NCBI GenBank assembly: GCA_014804795.1
Contig: JAAUZC010000015.1
Coordinates: 71,857-135,856, forward strand
From: Lachnospiraceae bacterium
GTDB lineage: Bacteria > Bacillota > Clostridia > Lachnospirales > Lachnospiraceae
Direction: 5' to 3'
DNA: 64,000 nt
How positions within the stretch are numbered: the stretch's first letter is position 1; each line of letters opens with the position of its first letter. The position numbers and the translations under genes are program-made. Below the pieces are notes generated by a model. The model was not told the origin of the DNA and did not search any database. It saw nothing but the letters and a program-made list of their open reading frames with translations. Of this stretch, positions 33,787 to 40,943 are shown piece by piece.

Positions 33787-35616
33787 TTATCCGTTTAATG
33801 CCAGTGAAAGATACAGTTCTCCTTCTGCTTTATCCTGTTCTATCATATAAAAAAGCTCATCCTGCATCAACTCTATACATTCCAGCTTTTCCATCAGCTC
33901 TGCCTTAATGTCCTCTAAAACCTTCTCCGGCAGCGTCGTCTCTATCACCTGAAAACAATTCCCTTTTTCCGTTTCTTTTCTGAAACCGGCGAGCAAAAAC
34001 TTCCCATATTCACATTCTACCACATAAGCCATGCCCTGCGCCATAAAAATATCACAAAGAGCCCAGGAAATTTCATGTGCATCCCAGGCCACATGATCGA
34101 TACCTTTCAGATTCGCCTCGCGCAGACAGCAATACTCTGAAGCATCTGTTACTTTTTGTAACTCCGGCTTCCCCGGAAATCTTTTTGGCTCTTCTATATC
34201 TGCTGCCGTAAGAAGACCGGAACATTCACTTTCCTTTCTCTTAAATACAAACCCTGAAAGCGCCTGCTGTTTTACAAATCCGAGACTCTCATAATAAGGA
34301 ATCACTTCTGAATCCGGCACTAAAAACAAAATACACTCCTCTCCGAAAACCTTTTTCAATTCCGGCAGCATTTGTTTCAAATATTTTTTACCTCTGGCAT
34401 CCTTTTTCGTGGCGATCGCATAAAGATAACGGGCGTTCTTTATCGTATCATTTCGGACTATCTTCGCAGGAAGTGCAAACAGCATTGTCCGGCACAGTCC
34501 GTTTTCTTTCCATAAAAACACTCTGTGTTCATCTGCTTCTGTATTCCGGTGAAATTCCTGAAATTTTCTGATGTACTCCTCAGAATCGCCAAAGGCTTCC
34601 TGCCAGAGCTCCCTGATAAAAGATTCGTCCGCTTCCGTGGCCTGCATCAGGCAGCCGGTATCTTTTTTCACATCTCTTCCAGCACCTGCTTCTTCTCGCA
34701 TCCCTTTGATCCTGATATCGTACTTATCTATCATTTTCACAGGGTGTCTTCTGCGCTTATACTCTCTAAGGCCCGGCAGACCCAAATCTTCCTCGAAATT
34801 GACATACTTCAGATTTTTTATCGGCTGTAAAAACGCATACTCAAAATAATAAAAGGCTCCCTGAATCCTTCCGACACTCTTCTTGAAATAAAGATAACAT
34901 GTGTTTCCAATCATCTGGGCTATTGCAAACATCTCCGCCCGGTCACCAATATACATAATAGACCCGTAAAGTTTATTAGTTAAATCTGAATTTAATAATC
35001 TTTCTATTATTTTTCTTTCACAGCCATACATACATTTATCGCAGTCATATCCCCCGCACCATTTGTCCATTACTTTCATGATTGTTTTCTTTTCCGCCCG
35101 GAAATCCTGTATGGTCTCCACACGGATATTATCATATTCGCTCTTTATTCTGTTTAAGTCGCGGCGTTTTCTTGCATTTTTTCCTCCCTCAAGATTCAGA
35201 TATTCTGCAATTTCATACACATAATCGCTGCGCTCCTCCTGAAAACTGACTTTCTCCGTCAGCGGATGATTTTCCAACAGCTTCATATACTTTTCGCTCA
35301 TTGTGCTGAGCCGCATGGAAATGCCGTTCCTTTTAAAAAGAGCTGCTGTCTCCTCATATATAAGAGGCAGCTCCTCATCGACTAAAGGAATGATCACACA
35401 AAAAGCTTCGAACTTTGTATCCACCCCTGCAATCACAAGTCCGTTTCTCACTTTTTTCACCAGATACGGATATTCTTCATCATAGGCATAAAGTACTACA
35501 TAGGTTAAATCTGAACATTCTATCTTTTCCTGAAAAGGCAGATATTCCTCATAGCTCATTTCCGAAAAATGTTTAAACCCTTCCGCCAACAGTTTATGAT
35601 TGATTTCATTCTTCAT
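33787..35616 (-). CDS. DUF2156 (aminoacyl-PG synthase-like) domain fused to a GNAT acetyltransferase
   Basis: A 609-residue soluble protein. The N-terminal half (1-315) resembles DUF2156, the double-GNAT fold of phosphatidylglycerol lysyltransferases, but without membrane spans: GGKNARKRRDLNRIKSEYDN and FEEDLGLPGLREYKRRRHPVK are the recognisable stretches, with a Cys cluster (CGGYDCDKCMYGC). From about 320 to 470 a GNAT domain is likely (YAIATKKDARGKKYLKQML, FLVPDSEVIPYYESLGF). The last 130 residues are unassigned. Substrate unknown. ATG 35616 follows a weak GGAAAA; a TTG at 35625 is also possible. It has a near-consensus promoter and shares a transcript with argJ. Confidence 0.8.
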   Translation of the reverse strand: MKNEINHKLLAEGFKHFSEMSYEEYLPFQEKIECSDLTYVVLYAYDEEYPYLVKKVRNGLVIAGVDTKFEAFCVIIPLVDEELPLIYEETAALFKRNGISMRLSTMSEKYMKLLENHPLTEKVSFQEERSDYVYEIAEYLNLEGGKNARKRRDLNRIKSEYDNIRVETIQDFRAEKKTIMKVMDKWCGGYDCDKCMYGCERKIIERLLNSDLTNKLYGSIMYIGDRAEMFAIAQMIGNTCYLYFKKSVGRIQGAFYYFEYAFLQPIKNLKYVNFEEDLGLPGLREYKRRRHPVKMIDKYDIRIKGMREEAGAGRDVKKDTGCLMQATEADESFIRELWQEAFGDSEEYIRKFQEFHRNTEADEHRVFLWKENGLCRTMLFALPAKIVRNDTIKNARYLYAIATKKDARGKKYLKQMLPELKKVFGEECILFLVPDSEVIPYYESLGFVKQQALSGFVFKRKESECSGLLTAADIEEPKRFPGKPELQKVTDASEYCCLREANLKGIDHVAWDAHEISWALCDIFMAQGMAYVVECEYGKFLLAGFRKETEKGNCFQVIETTLPEKVLEDIKAELMEKLECIELMQDELFYMIEQDKAEGELYLSLALNG

Positions 35617-35660
35617 ACTTTTCAATTTTCCAAACTTTTATTATTTAAGCCACTTGTTCT

Positions 35661-35689
35661 ATTTTATCCAAATGTTATTTCTCTGTCAA
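35661..35689 (-). promoter_or_regulatory. SigA-type promoter of the DUF2156-argJ transcript
   Basis: Minus strand perfect TTGACA (35689-35684), 17-base spacer, TAAAAT (35666-35661); leader of about 40 bases. Confidence 0.8.
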
Positions 35690-35701
35690 ATTTTACTGTT
35701 T

Positions 35702-35738
35702 CAAGCAACGACCGCACGCTTCGCGAGCGTTCTTATGC
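35702..35738 (-). repeat. 37-bp palindrome-containing dispersed repeat, copy 2
   Basis: Matches 34 of 37 bases of the block at 5532-5568, same orientation. It lies between the terminator of the upstream gene and the promoter of the DUF2156 gene, so here it is probably untranscribed or the tail of read-through RNA. Confidence 0.7.
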
Positions 35739-35739
35739 T

Positions 35740-35773
35740 AAAACAGGGAACTGCATTTATCTGCAATTCCCTG
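35740..35773 (-). terminator. Rho-independent terminator of the lysine-rich unknown gene
   Basis: CAGGGAATTGCA pairs with TGCAGTTCCCTG on the minus strand (12 pairs, one G-U, 6-base loop), followed by TTTT. It begins 21 bases after the stop at 35794. Confidence 0.82.
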
Positions 35774-35793
35774 CCAATACAACTATATTTTTC

Positions 35794-36597
35794 TCACACT
35801 GATGTATCCAGACTGCCTCCCTGCACCTCTGTCTGCGCACCGCCCGCCGCCAGAGAAATAGCAGCAGGCGCATTTACCATAGCGCCGCCGAGTTCCAGTG
35901 TGGCCGCACTTGCTATTTCCTGCTGCTCCTGCATCATGCGCTGAAACATAGCCTTCAGATATTTCATATCAGCTTCCACAATCTGACGCATCTCATCGCA
36001 CCGGTGCTTTTTCTTCATCAATTTCAGCTCTTCTTCGCTCATATTTCCGCTGCCGCCAAGACATTCATCCATCATATCATCCAGACTGTTCTCAGCCTCA
36101 AGTTCCTGCAGCTCTTTCTCCATCTGCCGTATCATTTCCCGAAGTTTTTCTTCGCTCATCTCAGAGTTTTCAGTCTGTGTCTCTGCCATTTGGGCGGAAT
36201 TTTCTTCTTCCCGCTCATTCTCCAGTTTTTCTGCCTCAGAGGTACGCTTTGCCTGTTCTTCCATCTTTAGATTTTTCAGTTTTTTCTTCGCAATGCGTAT
36301 CATTTTTTCCGCATGGATAATCGCAATTTCTACATCTTTTTCATTGTATTCCCCGGTGCCATATTTCCTGCGAAGCATCGCCATCACAGTCCGCGCATGC
36401 GTTACCGTCTGTCTTGCACTGCCCGAAGTTTTCGCACGAAGAATCCGCCCTGAAACTTCTCTGTAATTATAATTCAGCTTTTTATATTTCTTTTTCTTTT
36501 TCGTTGCCGTCATTGCAGGCCGCGCACTGTTTTTTTTCGTTCCATAAGGATTCGCGGTACGAATAACAACGCCGTTTGCCCCTATCATCATGCCCAT
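35794..36597 (-). CDS. Unknown protein: lysine-rich N-terminus, coiled-coil middle
   Basis: I do not recognise a named family with certainty. The 267 residues fall in four parts: a short N-terminus (MGMMIGANGVVIRTANPYGTK), a very basic patch (KKKKKYKKLNYNYREVSG), a conserved-looking block with ILRAKTSGSARQTVTHARTVMAMLRRK and IAIIHAEKMIRIAKKKLKNL, then an acidic coiled coil (110-230) and an Ala/Gly-rich tail. No signal peptide or membrane span. Similar proteins of unknown role exist in motile Lachnospiraceae as I recall. The gene has its own SigD-like promoter (36682-36708), RBS GGAGG and terminator, so it is a single-gene unit. A role near flagella is a guess from the promoter only. Confidence 0.8.
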   Translation of the reverse strand: MGMMIGANGVVIRTANPYGTKKNSARPAMTATKKKKKYKKLNYNYREVSGRILRAKTSGSARQTVTHARTVMAMLRRKYGTGEYNEKDVEIAIIHAEKMIRIAKKKLKNLKMEEQAKRTSEAEKLENEREEENSAQMAETQTENSEMSEEKLREMIRQMEKELQELEAENSLDDMMDECLGGSGNMSEEELKLMKKKHRCDEMRQIVEADMKYLKAMFQRMMQEQQEIASAATLELGGAMVNAPAAISLAAGGAQTEVQGGSLDTSV

Positions 36598-36681
36598 ATT
36601 ATTATATATCCTCCGTGACCTTTTCTACCGAACTCCGTTTCGGTAAGCAGATATTATTCTGTAGAATAATACTTTCTTTTT

Positions 36682-36708
36682 ATATCGGCTAAAACCTTAT
36701 GATAGTTA
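36682..36708 (-). promoter_or_regulatory. SigD (sigma-28)-like promoter before the lysine-rich unknown gene
   Basis: Minus strand TAAC (36708-36705), 15-base spacer, GCCGATAT (36689-36682), against the sigma-28 consensus TAAA-N15-GCCGATAA. The transcript would have a leader of about 78 bases with two hairpins: 9-bp arms at 36652-36671 and 6-bp arms at 36627-36644. Confidence 0.5.
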
Positions 36709-36747
36709 ACATGTGTTATCCATTTTATTTTTTTTATTGTATGCAAA

Positions 36748-37722
36748 TCATTTTTCCTTATCGAGCACTTTCAAAAACAGATTTCTGATGGCATCTTTCG
36801 GATAACGTCCAAGCATCGCCTCATTCTCCTTCCTGATCAGTCCCCCTGCCATCGCTGCATGTCCGCCTCCGTTTCCTATCCCGGCAAGTGCATCATGTAT
36901 CAGATCACCCGCATGTACCTGCGGATCTTCTGAACGGACAGACAGCTTTATGCCATCCTCCCTGTAAGAAAATACAACGGCAATCTCAACCTCGATCAAT
37001 GCGAGAATAAAATCTGAAAGAATTCCGATCATTGCATCCGGACAGGAGAACGGAATACAGGAAAAACCTGTCTTATCATAAAGTTCAATGCTTTCGATTG
37101 CCGCTCCATAGGCTTTCAGATCATCAAACTCCATATTATTTCTCTCAAGCTTTAACAGTTTTTCCTGATCGCAATATTTGAACAAAAATTCAAACATCCG
37201 GATATCCAGATCTGTTACACCCCTCGTAAACTGTAAGGTATCCATTTTTAGTCCATAAAGCAGAGCTGTTGCCACATCTTTCTCCGGCTCCAGTCCCAGA
37301 TCTTTATAATACTCTGCGATCAGTGTCGCACATGCTCCTGTTATCCGGATGTCCTGATACTGATATTCCATCTGCACAAAAGTAGGATGATGGTCGATGC
37401 ATGCCACCTCATCTCCTATAATATCCGTGACATTCCCGGCATTTTTCTGTGTATCCACACATATAACGTAATCTTCCTCCTGCAGACTCGGACGAAGTTC
37501 CTCGTAAGACAGCATATGTATCTCAAAAAAACTCAACATCTTGGATGCGCTCAGCTTATCAATCCTGCCGTCATAACAAAGTGTTGACGGTATATCATAA
37601 AGAAGAAACAGCTTTTGCAGCCCGTAAGCAGAAGCAATCGCATCCGGATCCGGGAAATTATGGGTCTGAATATAAAGATTGCGCCCTTTGCATAGTTCCA
37701 CTAACTTGATAAAATCGCTCAT
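36748..37722 (-). CDS. DHH-DHHA1 family phosphoesterase (NrnA-like)
   Basis: A 324-residue DHH phosphoesterase of the RecJ/NrnA type, acting on short RNA, pAp or cyclic-dinucleotide products. Motif I is HNFPDPDAIASAYG, motif II ICVDTQ, motif III CIDHHP, and the DHHA1 substrate loop GNGGGHAAMAGG. Unlike GdpP there is no membrane or PAS part. The RBS GAGGAGAAAG lies directly upstream of ATG 37722, 11 bases after the histidine kinase stop, so both share a transcript. Exact substrate cannot be told from sequence. Confidence 0.93.
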   Translation of the reverse strand: MSDFIKLVELCKGRNLYIQTHNFPDPDAIASAYGLQKLFLLYDIPSTLCYDGRIDKLSASKMLSFFEIHMLSYEELRPSLQEEDYVICVDTQKNAGNVTDIIGDEVACIDHHPTFVQMEYQYQDIRITGACATLIAEYYKDLGLEPEKDVATALLYGLKMDTLQFTRGVTDLDIRMFEFLFKYCDQEKLLKLERNNMEFDDLKAYGAAIESIELYDKTGFSCIPFSCPDAMIGILSDFILALIEVEIAVVFSYREDGIKLSVRSEDPQVHAGDLIHDALAGIGNGGGHAAMAGGLIRKENEAMLGRYPKDAIRNLFLKVLDKEK

Positions 37723-37733
37723 ATCTTTCTCCT

Positions 37734-40652
37734 CTATATCATGAAGCTGTTCCGGTCCGTTTTCTCCCCGTTTCTGTTCTTCAGCACTTTTTGCAAGGCC
37801 TCCTTCAACTGCCCAAGCACGATAGGTTTCGCCACGTGCGCATTCATCCCCGCATCCAGAGCAGCCTGAATATCATCCGTAAACGCGTTGGCAGTCATAG
37901 CAATAATAGGCACTGTCTTCGCTTCCGGATGATTCCCCGCGCGGATAGCTCTGGTTGCCTCATAGCCGTCGAGAACAGGCATCTGCACATCCATCAGAAT
38001 CATATCATACTCACCGGGACGGGACGCCTCAAACTTCTCCACCGCCTCCTGCCCGTTCTCTGCCATATCGCATTTGGCCCCGAGAATGCTCATGATCTTT
38101 ACCAGAATTGTCCGGTTAACCATGATGTCATCCACCACAAGCACATGACTTCCCTTTACCACACTCTCCTCAGCAGCGGCCGTGTTCTCTTTCTTCTTCA
38201 CCGGACTCAGTATCCGCTGCACAGCCCTTTTAAAGCTGTTCATAAAGAAGGGCTTTGGCAGAAAGCTCCTGATCCCCGCCGCAAGGGCATCATCTTTGAT
38301 ATCCATCCAGTCGCTGGCAGTGAACAACAAAACAGGGATATCCGCTGTAAAGTTGTCCTGAAGCAGCCGTGCCGTGGCAAGCCAGTCCATATCCGCCGGT
38401 TTATCGTCCAACAGGATCAGATCGTAGGCTCTGCCGGCCTCTTCAGCGCTCTTTAGCACCCGGACGCTCTGCATACCATCAACCGCGTACTGAATCTCTA
38501 CTCCTGTCTGATCCATCTTCCGTGAAATATCGCGCCGGATATCCGGGCTATCGTTTACGATAAGTATACGGCGCACATTGCGTTCCTCCCAGAACTTCGG
38601 TTCATCTTCCCTGTCCTGAATGCGCAGCTCCAGTTCTACTTCAAAACTGCTGCCCTCACCCAGTTTACTTGTCACCTTGATCGAGCCGTTCATCAGATCC
38701 ACCAGACTCTTGGTAATGGCCATGCCAAGACCCGTGCCCTGTATCTTGTTCCGTATCGCGCTGCTTTCCCGGGTAAAAGGATCAAAAATGACTTTCTGAT
38801 ACTCCTCGCTCATACCCTGTCCATTGTCACTGATGGTAAAACGGATACGGCTGTAATCCTCATCCTTACAAGGCCGCTCTTCCAATCGCATTTTGATTTC
38901 TCCGCCGTTCCCGGTATATTTCACTGCATTGGACAAAAGATTGATCAGAATCTGATTGATTCGCAGTCTGTCACCCAACAGATGTTCATTGGTCAGAGAT
39001 GTTGCATATATCTCAAAATCCTGCTCCTTTGCTTTGGCCTGAGGCCGGATTATGGCATAGATTTCCTCCACCAGCTCTGACAGATCCAACTCAGAAATAT
39101 GCAGTTCCGTTTTGCCGCTCTCGATCCTGCTCATATCCAGCACATCATCGATCAACCGTACCAGATGTCCGCTGGCAACCGATATCTTCTGTGTATATTC
39201 TGACACAGCTTCCGGGTTGTCAGCCTCCGCCTTTAACAAAGTGAGAAAGCCCATGATCGCGTTCAAAGGAGTACGGATATCATGGCTGACGCTGCTCAAA
39301 AAGGAACTCTTTGCCTCACTGGCCATCTGCGCCATCTCCAGCGCCCGGCTCAGTTCTTCCTGGTTCTTCCGCTCTCTGGTCCGGTCAGAAATATATACCA
39401 CTATTTTTTTTACGCCCTGCACTGATACGGCGTAAAGGCTCTCAAAGAACCACTTCTCCTCCCCGGTCTTTTTGTTGATCCGCTTTGTCTCCATGGTCTC
39501 CCGCATCATTCCTGATTTCAGTTTCCTCAGATCTTCATAGCTCACCCTCCGTCCGGTGACATATTCAGCGAGCCCGCTTCCCTTCACATCCTTCAAAACG
39601 GCCTCTCTGGAAATCCCAAGCACCCGCTCAATGTTAGGAGTAACAAACTCAACTACAGTCCCTGACTCGTTCATCATCATGTAGATATCATCCACATGAT
39701 CAGACAGAAAGGTGGAGAATATCTCAAGTCTCTGCTCCTGATCTAAAAGCGCATTCTCCTTCTCCGCCAGTTTCCGCTCCTCTCGCAGTTTCCTGTCAGT
39801 AACATCCACCAGAAAACGCTGGTAAAAGAGTTCTCCGCCGTTCTCAACCAGCTTAACATTCCCCAAAACATGCAGTACCTTGCCGTCCTTATGCTGCACC
39901 CGATACTCAACACTGGCACTATCTCCGGCCTTTTTCAGACCGGTGATGCAGCTGCGCAGCTTGGGTTTATCCTCATCCACTACAGAATCTGCAACCATCT
40001 TGAAACTGCTCTGCATCTCCTCCAGGGATTCATAATCCAATATCCGCAGACCCGCCTCATTGACGCTGATGATCTCCGTTCCATCCATCGAATGGCACAT
40101 TATACCGCAATCCATCGTGGAAAAAAGCATCTCCAGTACCCGATCCTTATCCTGGATCTCCTGTGCCTGTTTTTCTATCTCATGTGCCTGATCCTCTATT
40201 TCCTGCTCAAAAGCCTGCTGCCGGGTCATATTGATGCCCACGCCCACGGTCGCACTGAAGCTGCTGTTTACTTTCTCGTCTTTTCGCAGCTTAAACGTCT
40301 TTTGCCATCTTCCAAACCGGAACCGAATCTCAGCCCCGGACATAGGCATGCCCCAGACATCCGTAATCCCTTCATCAATTTCTGCCGCTGTCTGAATCTG
40401 CGTCTGCCCGACAAGCAATATCAGCTCTGCTTCCGCCTTTTTCCCGGTGCTCAGCATATGCATCGTCTCCTGCACATCCACATCCTGCAAATCCGCTAAG
40501 ATCAAATCCGCCTGTGCCAGTAACTCCGGATTTGGCCGGCTGCTCTCAATAAAAGCATATGTAAAATGCTCCATCGGGGGCATCTCCTTTATCATTTTCC
40601 AAAAACTTGGCTGCCCGCCGATCAAATAAATCTGAATATGACTATGATACAT
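37734..40652 (-). CDS. Hybrid sensor histidine kinase with PAS domains and two receivers
   Basis: A 972-residue cytoplasmic hybrid kinase without membrane spans. Order: degenerate receiver-like domain (1-125, no clear phospho-Asp pocket), coiled linker (145-170), PAS1 (170-290), PAS2 (310-430), HisKA with SVSHDIRTPLN (His457), HATPase with NQILINLLSNAVKYT, DNGQGMSEE and GTGLGMAITKSL, receiver 1 (about 690-805, LILLDDKPADMDW, weak), and receiver 2 (about 830-955, MILMDVQMPVLDGYEATRAIR, intact). No HPt domain in the chain, so phosphorelay needs a partner. Promoter at 40705-40733; DHH phosphoesterase gene follows. Confidence 0.94.
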   Translation of the reverse strand: MYHSHIQIYLIGGQPSFWKMIKEMPPMEHFTYAFIESSRPNPELLAQADLILADLQDVDVQETMHMLSTGKKAEAELILLVGQTQIQTAAEIDEGITDVWGMPMSGAEIRFRFGRWQKTFKLRKDEKVNSSFSATVGVGINMTRQQAFEQEIEDQAHEIEKQAQEIQDKDRVLEMLFSTMDCGIMCHSMDGTEIISVNEAGLRILDYESLEEMQSSFKMVADSVVDEDKPKLRSCITGLKKAGDSASVEYRVQHKDGKVLHVLGNVKLVENGGELFYQRFLVDVTDRKLREERKLAEKENALLDQEQRLEIFSTFLSDHVDDIYMMMNESGTVVEFVTPNIERVLGISREAVLKDVKGSGLAEYVTGRRVSYEDLRKLKSGMMRETMETKRINKKTGEEKWFFESLYAVSVQGVKKIVVYISDRTRERKNQEELSRALEMAQMASEAKSSFLSSVSHDIRTPLNAIMGFLTLLKAEADNPEAVSEYTQKISVASGHLVRLIDDVLDMSRIESGKTELHISELDLSELVEEIYAIIRPQAKAKEQDFEIYATSLTNEHLLGDRLRINQILINLLSNAVKYTGNGGEIKMRLEERPCKDEDYSRIRFTISDNGQGMSEEYQKVIFDPFTRESSAIRNKIQGTGLGMAITKSLVDLMNGSIKVTSKLGEGSSFEVELELRIQDREDEPKFWEERNVRRILIVNDSPDIRRDISRKMDQTGVEIQYAVDGMQSVRVLKSAEEAGRAYDLILLDDKPADMDWLATARLLQDNFTADIPVLLFTASDWMDIKDDALAAGIRSFLPKPFFMNSFKRAVQRILSPVKKKENTAAAEESVVKGSHVLVVDDIMVNRTILVKIMSILGAKCDMAENGQEAVEKFEASRPGEYDMILMDVQMPVLDGYEATRAIRAGNHPEAKTVPIIAMTANAFTDDIQAALDAGMNAHVAKPIVLGQLKEALQKVLKNRNGEKTDRNSFMI

Positions 40653-40704
40653 GATTTTTCTCTCTTATATTATCCATTTTTTCGAATTCAAAGGGGCAAT
40701 GACT

Positions 40705-40733
40705 ATTATACCTCTTTCTATCCCCTCATTCAA
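40705..40733 (-). promoter_or_regulatory. SigA-type promoter of the hybrid kinase-DHH transcript
   Basis: Minus strand TTGAAT (40733-40728), 17-base spacer, perfect TATAAT (40710-40705); leader of about 45 bases. Confidence 0.75.
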
Positions 40734-40787
40734 GGAGAACTTGGTTGAGTTCCCTGAAACTGTCATATACTGTTAATCATGAAAGTC

Positions 40788-40816
40788 AAACAGCTCTGCT
40801 TCGCCTGCAGAGCTGT
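40788..40816 (-). terminator. Probable terminator of the sugar-utilisation operon
   Basis: ACAGCTCTGC and GCAGAGCTGT form a perfect 10-bp stem with a 7-base loop; TTTGACTTT follows on the minus strand. It lies about 130 bases after the GH78 stop and just upstream of the hybrid kinase promoter. Nothing else is seen in the remaining bases to 40943. Confidence 0.6.
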
Positions 40817-40943
40817 CATTTCTTCTGTCATTCAGTTAACTGTTTTGAACCTTTATGGAAATAACTTTTATCAATAATACTGTAAAATCAGAGTAAATAT
40901 CCACTCCGTACACATCTGCCACAATGTTCGAGTGAACGCTTTT

